This document shows positions 1 to 5,290 of a DNA stretch of 5,290 nt, in pieces. The stretch's first letter is position 1, and every line of letters begins with the position of its first letter. Source of the DNA: Actinomycetota bacterium (lineage in GTDB: Bacteria; Actinomycetota; Acidimicrobiia; Acidimicrobiales; Microtrichaceae); assembly GCA_018268735.1 (NCBI GenBank), contig JAFDWA010000147.1, positions 1 to 5,290 on the forward strand. The letters run 5' to 3'. Both the position numbers and the translations under genes were made by a program. The notes under the pieces are model-generated. The model saw only the letters and a program-made list of their open reading frames with translations. It was not told the origin of the DNA and did not search any database.

Positions 1-1
1 A

Positions 2-643
2 CGCGTCGACGGGCTGCCACCGCTGGAGGACGTCGGCGTCGTCGTCGTCGACGACGTCTCGCCCTACGAGCACCGCAAGCTCTGGCTGCTCAACGGCCCG
101 CACTCCGCGCTCGCGTACGCCGGACTGCTCACCGGCTGCGCCCGCATCGCCGAGGCGGCAGCGCACCCCGTCGCCGGACCGTTCGCCGGACGGATCGCCG
201 ACGCGGCGCTCGAGGTGATCGCCGCGTCAGGCGCTGCCGCTGCCCGGGACTTCGCCGCGACGTCGCTTCGACGCTTCGCCAACCCGTCGCTCGGCCACAC
301 GTGCGCACAGGTCGGCGCCGACGGGTCCCAGAAGCTCCGCCAGCGGATCCTGCCGGTCGTCGCGCAGCGGGTGCAGCGTGGTCTCGACGTGACCGACCAC
401 GCCACGCTCGTCGCCTGCTGGCTGGCGTGCGCGTCGGGCATGGAGGTGCAGGGCAGCACGCTTGCCAACACCGTCGACCCGATCGGACCGGTCCTCGTCG
501 CAGCGCTGCGCTCGGGTGGGATCGAGGCCCTCGTCGCTGCAGGTCTCTCCGAGGTCACCCCGACGGCGTTCCCGGCACAGGTCCTCGACGCGCTCCGTAC
601 GCTTCAGCAGACGGGGCCGGACGTCCTGGAGGTCCACCGGTGA
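2..643 (+). CDS. Mannitol dehydrogenase-family oxidoreductase (fructuronate reductase / polyol dehydrogenase type), C-terminal part
   Basis: This frame is open from the left edge to a TGA at 641-643, giving the last 213 residues of a protein whose start lies outside the window. Family members are about 480-500 residues, so roughly 270 residues with the Rossmann NAD(P)-binding domain are missing. The visible part matches the mannitol dehydrogenase C-terminal domain. The catalytic signature K-x5-N-x2-H is present in KLWLLNGPHS, with Lys at 77-79, Asn at 92-94 and His at 101-103. A second family block, RFANPSLGHT followed by DGSQKLRQRI, lies at about 270-350. Members reduce or oxidise the C2/C5 carbonyl of polyols and uronates in the cytoplasm (mannitol/fructose, D-mannonate/D-fructuronate, altronate/tagaturonate). 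The specificity-determining N-terminal half is absent, so the substrate cannot be named. Its stop overlaps the start of the LarA-like gene, indicating one operon. Family confidence is high; a specific name such as uxuB would be a guess. Confidence 0.9.
   Translation, partial: RVDGLPPLEDVGVVVVDDVSPYEHRKLWLLNGPHSALAYAGLLTGCARIAEAAAHPVAGPFAGRIADAALEVIAASGAAAARDFAATSLRRFANPSLGHTCAQVGADGSQKLRQRILPVVAQRVQRGLDVTDHATLVACWLACASGMEVQGSTLANTVDPIGPVLVAALRSGGIEALVAAGLSEVTPTAFPAQVLDALRTLQQTGPDVLEVHR
628..632 (+). promoter_or_regulatory. Ribosome binding site (GGAGG) for the LarA-like gene
   Basis: GGAGG lies 7 bases upstream of the GTG at 640, inside the last codons of the dehydrogenase. It decides the start of the downstream gene. 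The same frame stays open back to about 301, but the upstream part is arginine-rich shadow sequence that overlaps the dehydrogenase. Confidence 0.75.
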
Positions 644-1866
644 CCCAGACGCTCGGCGGCGCGGAGGGCGTCCTCGACGACGGCGAGCTCACGACGTTCC
701 TCGAGGAGCAGCTCGCCGGGATCGACCTCGACGGCCGATCCCTGTGCGTGGTGATCCCCGACGCGACCCGACGCTGTCCCCTGCGTCTGCTGCTCCCCGC
801 TCTGGAACACGCCGTCGACCGGAGGGTCAGCCACTGCACCGTCGTGGTCGCCCTCGGCACGCATGCACCCATGTCCGACGCGGCGATTACCGACATGGTC
901 GGACCGACCAGGATGGCCGTCGTCAACCACGAATGGTGGGACGAGTCTGCCTTCACCCACCTCGGCACGTTGACCGCATCCCGTGTGGCGGAGCTCTCTG
1001 CTGGGCACCTCCGAGAGGACGTCGCGATCCGCGTCAACCGGCTCGTCACCGACGCGGATGTGACCCTCATCGTCGGACCCGTGCTCCCCCACGAGGTCGT
1101 CGGGTTCTCCGGCGGTCACAAGTACCTGTTCCCCGGCCTGTCGGGCAAGGAGCTCATCGACCTCACCCACTGGCTCGGTGCGCTCATCACGAGCCGCGAG
1201 ATCATCGGCACGCCGGGGGTGACGCCGGTGCGGGCGATCATCGAGGCAGCCGCAGCGCTGGTCCCCGGCGAGCGCCACGCGCTGTGCCTCGTCAACGACG
1301 AGCACACCGACGCGATCCACTTCGCAGCATTCGGCGACCCGTTCGCCGCGTGGAACGAGGCAGCGGCGGTCGCCGCGGCGACCCACGTGGTGCACCTCGA
1401 CCGCCCGGTGCGCCGGGTGCTGTCGATGGTCGCTGCGCGCTACGACGACCTGTGGACCGGGGCGAAGGGCTTCTACAAGGTCGAGCCGGTCGTCGCCGAC
1501 GGCGGCGAGGTCGTGCTGTACGCGCCCCACATCACCGAGATCGCCGCAACGCACCCGGGGCTCCTCGACGTCGGCTACCACTGCCGCGACTTCTTCCTCG
1601 CTCACTGGGACCGGTACCGGGACCACCCGTGGGGCGAGCTCGCCCACTCGACGCACCTCTACGGCGCAGGGACGTGGGATGCGTCGACCGGCGCCGAGCA
1701 CCAGCGGGTCACCGTGACGCTCGCGACCGGCATCCCCCGTGAGGTGGTCGAGTCGGTGAACCTGTCCTACCTGGACCCGGCCGACGTCGACGCCGCCGCG
1801 TTCGACGCCGACCCCGACGCTCTCGTCGTCCACGACGCCGGCGAGGTCCTGTACCGGCTGCGGTAG
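640..1866 (+). CDS. LarA-family (DUF2088) nickel-pincer-dependent 2-hydroxyacid racemase/epimerase homologue
   Basis: This 408-residue protein starts at GTG 640, overlapping the preceding stop as GTGA. LarA enzymes racemise or epimerise 2-hydroxyacids by hydride transfer to a nickel-pincer nucleotide covalently held by a lysine. Residues seen here: DATRRCP near 41-47, with Arg44 matching the substrate-binding Arg; the ALGTH motif with His75; and PHEVVGFSGGHKYLFPG with His151 and Lys161. The His-to-Lys spacing of 10 equals that of His174/Lys184 in Lactiplantibacillus plantarum LarA. A C-terminal block, GAKGFYKVEPVVADGGEVVL at about 270-290, fits the second LarA domain. The length is typical of the family (about 420). 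By known family chemistry the product is probably an active cytoplasmic racemase/epimerase. Substrate is inferred only: the coupled mannonate-type dehydrogenase points to an aldonate, for example D-gluconate/D-mannonate C2 epimerisation. The cofactor genes larB, larC and larE are not in the window and must be elsewhere if it is functional. Confidence 0.88.
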   Translation: MTQTLGGAEGVLDDGELTTFLEEQLAGIDLDGRSLCVVIPDATRRCPLRLLLPALEHAVDRRVSHCTVVVALGTHAPMSDAAITDMVGPTRMAVVNHEWWDESAFTHLGTLTASRVAELSAGHLREDVAIRVNRLVTDADVTLIVGPVLPHEVVGFSGGHKYLFPGLSGKELIDLTHWLGALITSREIIGTPGVTPVRAIIEAAAALVPGERHALCLVNDEHTDAIHFAAFGDPFAAWNEAAAVAAATHVVHLDRPVRRVLSMVAARYDDLWTGAKGFYKVEPVVADGGEVVLYAPHITEIAATHPGLLDVGYHCRDFFLAHWDRYRDHPWGELAHSTHLYGAGTWDASTGAEHQRVTVTLATGIPREVVESVNLSYLDPADVDAAAFDADPDALVVHDAGEVLYRLR

Positions 1867-1912
1867 TCCGCCGAGCGCGTGAGGTGGAGGATCCACGTGG
1901 ACTACAAGCGGC

Positions 1913-2681
1913 TCAGCACCAGTGCACCGGATTGCCCGACTTCACCGACGCGGCCATCAACACTCGGATCGAGTCCGTCACAAGTCCGAGCTCGGACAGG
2001 CCCGCGATCTGACGCTCGACGCGCAGCCGTGTGGCTACCTCGACGACGTACCGCTCGGAAGCGACGTCGTAGTCGAAGGCTCCGAGCGGCTCGCCGACAA
2101 CGACAGACTGGCCATCAGGCGATGTCAGCACGCACGTGCCGTCCTCGCGGTCGACGACCTGCTGGACCTCGACGCTGCGGAGCATCACACCTTCGTCGTC
2201 TCCTCTCACGGTGAGGAACCCATCGGCGTCGATCGAGATCTCTTGGTCGGCCCTGCCATCGTGGACGAACACACCGTCGTAGGCATCGATGCGCTCCGCA
2301 ACGATCCGACCCGTGTCGGCGTCGACGAGCCTCAGCCCGGTCGAACTCGAGCAGGTCTTCGATCGGCAATCGGTCGTCGAGGTTCACGATTCCCTCGTCG
2401 GGGTCGAGCCTTGCCGGCGTGGGTGGAGCCGGCGTGGGTGGAGCCGGCGTGAGCCCGTCGATGAAGCATCGGAAGTGCACGAACCCGTCACGTCCCACAC
2501 GGCGAGCATGGCAGAGGCGAGCGCCGAGCACAGCCGACGATGCAGGGCCCCACGTCGTGATGGTCCCGGCCCCGCTCGCCAAAAGCAGCGTCACCGCCAG
2601 GGTCGCAGCGCAGATCGCGCATCCCGGATGGTGGGTGAGCGGTACGTTCTGTTCGCATGCGGCGGGGCACGGCTCGACCAT
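1913..2681 (-). pseudogene. Hypothetical protein, interrupted by an apparent one-base frameshift
   Basis: I do not recognise this family. Two minus-strand frames join into one protein-like reading of about 255 residues. The upstream frame, from ATG at 2681, has a hydrophobic stretch at residues 22-39 that could be a signal or anchor segment. It then has Cys57 and Cys72, a Pro-rich linker (TPAPPTPAPPTPA, residues 78-90) and the acidic segment EGIVNLDDRLPIEDLLEFDR ending at 2337. Beyond this the frame becomes arginine-rich noise until a stop at about 2115. The next frame continues convincingly from about 2335: LRLVDADTGRIVAERIDAYD, then a beta-rich acidic region ending GNPVHWC with TGA at 1913-1915. 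One base must be skipped near 2336-2341. The downstream piece alone could start at GTG 2272, but that removes plausible coding sequence. The start is uncertain: ATG 2681 overlaps the divergent gene's start, so an internal GTG is possible. A secreted or membrane-tethered protein is inferred. Its 3' end converges on the LarA-like gene. Confidence 0.6.
2413..2451. repeat. 15-bp tandem repeat, about 2.6 copies, coding a Pro-rich linker
   Basis: The unit GCCGGCGTGGGTGGA occurs at 2413-2427 and 2428-2442, followed by a partial third copy, GCCGGCGTG, at 2443-2451. The unit length is a multiple of three, so copy-number change would preserve frame. On the minus strand it encodes the TPAPP repeats of the linker in the interrupted hypothetical protein. 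On the plus strand the same bases would read as a Gly/Val/Ala-rich repeat, but no plus-strand gene is likely here. Confidence 0.85.
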
Positions 2682-4266
2682 GAGGCCTCATGCGGTCACG
2701 CGAGGCAGGATCCTCGCCCTGGTGGCCGTCGTGCTCGTGGCCGGTTCCGCCTGCTCGGACACAGGCACATCCAACGCCTCCGGCAAGCACGGCGTGTCGA
2801 AGGGAGCTCGGGCAGGCTCGACGATCGAGTTGCTTCCGTTGTCCACCTCGCCGGACCGTCGGATCGTCGACAGCGCCGGCCGCGACATCCTGCTGAGAGG
2901 CGTCAACGTCAACTCGCTCGCCGAGTACTGGCAGGGTGTGCCGGAACTGCGTCCGAACCTACCTGTGACCGGATCGGACTGGGACTCGATGGCAGCGCAC
3001 GGGTTCTCCGTCGTCCGTCTGCTGCTGAGCTGGTCCCGGGTCGAACCCCAGCGCGACAGGATCGACCGGCGCTACCTCGACCTCGTCGACGGGCAGGTGC
3101 GCGCCGCAGCAGCGCGGGGCATCTACACGGTGTTGGACTTCCATCAGGACGCTTACACCGCGTCGATCCACACCGAGGACCCGGCGTCATGCCCGGCCGC
3201 CACCACGCCTGCGAAGGGCTGGGACGGTGCTCCTGCCTGGGCGACCATCACCGACGGCCTCTCGACATGCCTCCCGAACGGCGAGCGCAACAGCTCCCCG
3301 GCAGTGGTGAGCGCCTGGAACCGCTTCTACGACGACACCGACGGCATCCGCTCCCAGTTCACCAAGGCCTGGGCCGCCGTCGCTGCGCGCTTCTCGGGAC
3401 GCCCCGAGATCGCCGGGTTCGACCTGTTGAACGAACCCGAGACCTCGCGGCCCGCCGCCGAGCTCACGCCGATCTACGACGAGTTGCTCGCACAGACGAT
3501 CGCAGCGATCCGTGCCGCAGAACACGGCGCAGCGTTCGAGCACCTCATCTTCGTCGAGCCGACCATGCCATCCGCCAACCCGTCGATGGGTCTCGTCGTT
3601 CCCAACCCCGCAGCCGCTGGGGCGTCTGTGCACGACGTCGTGGCGTCAGCGCACAACTACGCGGAGTCGATCACCGGCGCGCTCGACCTCCGGATCGAGA
3701 CGATGAACGACCTCATCGAGACCCTGACCTCCGGCCTCGGCGTCGCGAGCTGGACCGGCGAGTACGGCTGGTGGAGTGCCTCCGAGGACAACCTCGCGAA
3801 GGCGCGACGATTCGCCGCCGACGAGGACCGCCGGCGTTGGGGTGGCGCGTGGTGGCAGTGGCGCCAGTCCTGCGGCGATCCGCACGCGTTGTCCTGGAAC
3901 GGCCGCACATGGGTGCCACCCGACGGCGACTCGGTGCATCTCAACATCCTGAGCTGCCCCGACAACCGGGACCTCGGTCCGAACCGCGACTTCCTGGAGA
4001 TCGTCGGACGCGGCTACGCGCGTGCGGCACCGGGCCGCCTGACCCAACTGCTCAGCGACCCCATGACCGGTGAGCTGTCGATCGCAGCGACCGCCGACCG
4101 TCCGGGCGGTGAGCTGGTCGTCTGGACTCCGACCCCCGCGGGACCTGCCCATCGGGTCTCCGTCGAAGGACTCGTCGACGTCACGGAACGGACCGTCGGC
4201 AAGGGGCGCATCATCACCGCGAGGGTCGACGCCGACGGCGAGTACCGCCTCCACATCGGCGCCTGA
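2680..4266 (+). CDS. GH5 glycoside hydrolase, endoglycoceramidase-like, predicted lipoprotein
   Basis: This 528-residue protein starts at ATG 2680. The basic n-region (MRPHAVTRGR), hydrophobic core and cysteine at residue 25 (VAGSAC) form a lipoprotein-type signal peptide, and a small-residue linker follows to about 50. An in-frame GTG at 2635 is an alternative start but spoils the signal peptide. The (beta/alpha)8 domain covers about 60-430: RGVNVNS (73-79), VVRLLLSWSRVEP (111-123), DFHQD (His155), FDLLNEP with predicted acid/base Glu252, AHNY (His325, Tyr327) and TGEYGWW with predicted nucleophile Glu361. A small beta-sandwich C-terminal domain, about 440-528, resembles the one in endoglycoceramidases. 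The order and sequence of these blocks are closest to Rhodococcus-type endoglycoceramidases (about 490 residues), which cleave the glycan-ceramide bond of glycosphingolipids. Related bacterial GH5 enzymes act on other glycolipids or on plant or steryl glucosides, so the substrate is uncertain. It probably acts outside the membrane. It appears monocistronic. Confidence 0.88.
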   Translation: MRPHAVTRGRILALVAVVLVAGSACSDTGTSNASGKHGVSKGARAGSTIELLPLSTSPDRRIVDSAGRDILLRGVNVNSLAEYWQGVPELRPNLPVTGSDWDSMAAHGFSVVRLLLSWSRVEPQRDRIDRRYLDLVDGQVRAAAARGIYTVLDFHQDAYTASIHTEDPASCPAATTPAKGWDGAPAWATITDGLSTCLPNGERNSSPAVVSAWNRFYDDTDGIRSQFTKAWAAVAARFSGRPEIAGFDLLNEPETSRPAAELTPIYDELLAQTIAAIRAAEHGAAFEHLIFVEPTMPSANPSMGLVVPNPAAAGASVHDVVASAHNYAESITGALDLRIETMNDLIETLTSGLGVASWTGEYGWWSASEDNLAKARRFAADEDRRRWGGAWWQWRQSCGDPHALSWNGRTWVPPDGDSVHLNILSCPDNRDLGPNRDFLEIVGRGYARAAPGRLTQLLSDPMTGELSIAATADRPGGELVVWTPTPAGPAHRVSVEGLVDVTERTVGKGRIITARVDADGEYRLHIGA

Positions 4267-4295
4267 CGCCACCTCCGGACCGCGCAACGCAATCG

Positions 4296-4319
4296 GATCC
4301 GAACCCCAGGAGTCGGATC
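4296..4319 (+). terminator. Small hairpin downstream of the GH5 gene, possible terminator
   Basis: GATCCGA at 4296-4302 pairs with TCGGATC at 4313-4319 across a 10-base loop, 30 bases after the GH5 stop. The left arm also lies within a 10-bp palindrome, TCGGATCCGA, at 4293-4302, so an operator-like dyad is an alternative reading. No T tract follows, so terminator function is doubtful. Confidence 0.25.
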
Positions 4320-4322
4320 GAC

Positions 4323-4345
4323 ACCTCGGGCAGGATGGCCGAGGT
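4323..4345 (+). terminator. Second GC-rich hairpin in the GH5/RibD-like spacer, possible terminator
   Basis: ACCTCGG at 4323-4329 pairs with CCGAGGT at 4339-4345, giving a 7-bp stem with a 9-base loop. It directly follows the hairpin at 4296-4319. There is no T tract, but high-GC actinobacteria often have hairpins without one. The two stems in tandem between co-oriented genes suggest separate transcription units. This is inference from structure only. Confidence 0.3.
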
Positions 4346-4396
4346 CACCGCGAGCTTCCTGGGTAAGGTCCGGCGTCTGGTGGCGTGGTTCGGCCC

Positions 4397-4404
4397 GAGG
4401 AGGG
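4397..4404 (+). promoter_or_regulatory. Strong ribosome binding site for the RibD-like gene
   Basis: GAGGAGGG lies 7 bases before the ATG at 4412. It fixes the start there rather than at the in-frame GTG at 4385, which would put this Shine-Dalgarno inside the coding region. Confidence 0.85.
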
Positions 4405-4411
4405 CATCGAG

Positions 4412-4981
4412 ATGAGACCGCTTCGATACTCGATCAACGTCACGCTCGACGGTTGCTGCCATCACGAGGCAGGCCTCCCGCCGGACGCTGAATCGATGCG
4501 CTACTGGACCGCTGAGATGGAACGGGTCGACGCCCTGCTCTTCGGTCGAGTGACCTACGAGATGATGGAGTCGGCGTGGCGCAAACCGGCGACCGGCACG
4601 TGGCCGGACTGGATGGACGAGTCCGAGGTCCCGTTCGCCGAGGCCATCGACCGGGCCGAGAAGCACGTCGTTTCGAGCACGCTGCGCGAGGTCGATTGGA
4701 ATGCCGAGCTGGTGCGCGGCGACCTGGGACACGCCGTGCAGGAGCTCAAGGACGCTCCCGGCGAAGGCCTGTGGGTCGGCGGCGTGACCCTCCCGCTCGC
4801 CTTGGCCGATCTGGGGCTCATCGACGAGTACGAGTTCCTCGTGCACCCGGTCCTCGCCCGTCACGGACCGACGTTGCTGGCAGGACTGCGCGAGCACATC
4901 GAGCTCGATCTCGTCGATCGCCGCGAGCTCCGGTCCGGAGCGGTCGCGTTGCGGTTCCGACCGAAGCTCGCTCCGGCCTGA
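4412..4981 (+). CDS. RibD C-terminal / dihydrofolate reductase-like domain protein
   Basis: This 189-residue protein has the length usual for stand-alone RibD-C proteins of the YyaP/YwjB kind. The N-terminal strand and loop read YSINVTLDG (6-14). LLFGRVTYEMM (42-52) is the typical GRxTYE motif, and HVVSST marks the middle strand. The nucleotide-binding glycine pair is Gly123-Gly124 in LWVGGVTLPLALADLGLIDEY, followed by EFLVHPVLARHGPTLL and a short C-terminal strand. The fold is shared with dihydrofolate reductase and the reductase half of RibD. Stand-alone members probably bind NAD(P)H, but their reactions are mostly unknown, and neither the folate nor the riboflavin pathway can be assigned. 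The family's first motif is often followed by acidic residues; here it is CCHHE, which is slightly unusual. The start rests on a strong Shine-Dalgarno. The gene has its own leader of about 145 bases after the GH5 gene and converges with the PIN-domain gene. Confidence 0.9.
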   Translation: MRPLRYSINVTLDGCCHHEAGLPPDAESMRYWTAEMERVDALLFGRVTYEMMESAWRKPATGTWPDWMDESEVPFAEAIDRAEKHVVSSTLREVDWNAELVRGDLGHAVQELKDAPGEGLWVGGVTLPLALADLGLIDEYEFLVHPVLARHGPTLLAGLREHIELDLVDRRELRSGAVALRFRPKLAPA

Positions 4982-5043
4982 CGAGGTCTGGGGTGGCTGC
5001 CCGATCCTCCCTGACGAGGTCTGGGGTGGCTGCCCGATCCTCC
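4978..5043. repeat. Perfect 33-bp tandem duplication spanning the stop codon of the RibD-like gene
   Basis: Two identical 33-base units lie head to tail at 4978-5010 and 5011-5043. Each begins CTGACGAGGTCTGGGG and ends CCCGATCCTCC. The first copy contains the TGA stop (4979-4981) of the RibD-like gene; the second lies in the spacer before the convergent PIN-domain gene, which ends at 5048. Because the bases before the two units (4977 and 5010) are both C, the exact phase can shift by one. The copies show no mismatch, so the duplication looks recent or maintained. No coding role is evident, since both copies are essentially downstream of the stop. Confidence 0.95.
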
Positions 5044-5047
5044 GCAG

Positions 5048-5290
5048 TCACACCCCGGGGCGCTCCCAGATGACCCCGTCGAAGCGCGAGAAGTCGTTGT
5101 CGTAGGAGACGACAGTGCACCTGTGCTCAATTGCCAGCGCTGCAAGATGTGCGTCGTTGACCAGGTTGCCCCCCGCACCGACCTGACCGAGCAGACGTCG
5201 CATGATCGCCGGGTGATCCGGAGTCGGCTCAACGATCACCGCAGGGGAAGCCGCCGTCCACGCCTCGACGCGGGCACAGGCTTCCTCGGT
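5048..5290 (-). CDS. vapC: VapC-like PIN-domain ribonuclease toxin, C-terminal part
   Basis: The minus-strand frame is open from the right window edge to a TGA (TCA at 5048-5050 on the plus strand), giving the last 80 residues. VapC toxins are about 125-145 residues, so the N-terminal 50-60 residues, including the first catalytic Asp and the acidic helix residue, lie beyond 5290. The visible part has the classic second half: NDAHLAALAIEH, with the conserved metal-binding Asp, then CTVVSYDNDFSRFDGVIWERPGV, with the final DxDF acidic motif and the FxGvxWxxP ending. PIN toxins of this kind are Mg2+-dependent ribonucleases, usually cutting tRNA or rRNA, and are neutralised by a VapB antitoxin encoded just upstream. 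That gene would lie to the right of the window and cannot be seen. A GTG at 5239 is in frame but is not the true start, because coding sequence continues upstream to the edge. The gene converges on the RibD-like gene with a 66-base gap. Confidence 0.88.
   Translation of the reverse strand, partial: TEEACARVEAWTAASPAVIVEPTPDHPAIMRRLLGQVGAGGNLVNDAHLAALAIEHRCTVVSYDNDFSRFDGVIWERPGV

Noticed and set aside
301..639. Upstream extension of the LarA-like frame
   Set aside because: It is arginine-rich shadow sequence overlapping the dehydrogenase. GTG 640 has a good Shine-Dalgarno and matches the LarA N-terminus.
604..1896. Long minus-strand frame of 430 codons opposite the LarA-like gene
   Set aside because: It has no family motifs and a Val/Asp/Arg-rich antisense composition; the plus strand carries conserved LarA catalytic motifs.
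1884..1901. Short inverted repeats (GTGGA, TCCAC, GTGGA) between the convergent LarA-like and hypothetical genes, as a bidirectional terminator
   Set aside because: The stem is only 5 bp with a 3-base loop and no T tract, too weak to call. The embedded TCCACGTGGA palindrome may be chance in GC-rich sequence.
1922..2452. Plus-strand open frame of 176 codons opposite the interrupted minus-strand gene
   Set aside because: Its composition (His/Arg/Asp-rich, no recognisable motif) is that of antisense to a real gene. The minus-strand reading has better beta-strand patterning and third-base bias.
2643..2648. TACGTT as a -10 box for the GH5 gene
   Set aside because: No -35-like sequence lies at a suitable distance, and TANNNT hexamers are common by chance.
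2419..2679. N-terminal extension of the GH5 frame by 87 codons
   Set aside because: The extension would bury the lipoprotein signal peptide inside the protein, and it overlaps the repeat and minus-strand gene. ATG 2680 gives a proper signal peptide.
4364..4369. TAAGGT as a -10 box for the RibD-like gene
   Set aside because: No convincing -35 hexamer lies 16-18 bases upstream. A promoter is expected in this spacer but cannot be placed.
4978..5043. The 33-bp tandem pair as a CRISPR array or attachment site
   Set aside because: There are only two directly abutting copies with no spacer, and no cas, integrase or tRNA gene nearby. It is a simple tandem duplication.

Overview
The window is GC-rich throughout, and its real reading frames have strongly G/C-biased third codon positions. 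GTG starts, a GTGA stop/start overlap, an actinobacterial-type lipoprotein signal and a PIN-domain toxin of the VapC kind all fit a high-GC actinobacterium, in a broad sense that includes the Acidimicrobiia. The sequence alone does not fix the genus. No rRNA, tRNA, CRISPR array, transposase, integrase or phage gene was seen.

Layout. (1) Bases 2-643, plus strand: the C-terminal half of a mannitol dehydrogenase-family polyol/uronate oxidoreductase, cut by the left window edge. (2) Bases 640-1866, plus strand: a LarA-family (nickel-pincer-nucleotide) 2-hydroxyacid racemase/epimerase homologue, coupled to the first gene by a GTGA overlap and a good ribosome binding site. (3) Bases 1913-2681, minus strand: a protein of unknown function that reads well only if one base is skipped near 2336-2341, so it is a frameshifted gene, a sequencing error or a recoding site. 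(4) Bases 2680-4266, plus strand: a GH5 glycosidase resembling endoglycoceramidases, with a lipoprotein signal peptide. (5) Bases 4267-4411: a short spacer with two small GC-rich hairpins. (6) Bases 4412-4981, plus strand: a RibD-C/dihydrofolate reductase-like protein with an excellent Shine-Dalgarno. Its stop codon lies in a perfect 33-bp tandem duplication. (7) Bases 5048-5290, minus strand: the C-terminal part of a VapC-like PIN-domain toxin, cut by the right edge.

The clearest functional link is between genes 1 and 2. A mannonate/fructuronate-type oxidoreductase translationally coupled to a LarA-type C2 epimerase suggests a sugar-acid or polyol catabolic operon. There the epimerase may interconvert C2-epimeric aldonates such as D-mannonate and D-gluconate; this substrate assignment is inference. 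The GH5 lipoprotein, the RibD-like protein and the VapC fragment look like independent units.

No clearly new multi-gene system is visible. The items most worth a second look are the coupled dehydrogenase/LarA pair, the interrupted minus-strand gene of unknown function, and the 33-bp duplication spanning a stop codon.
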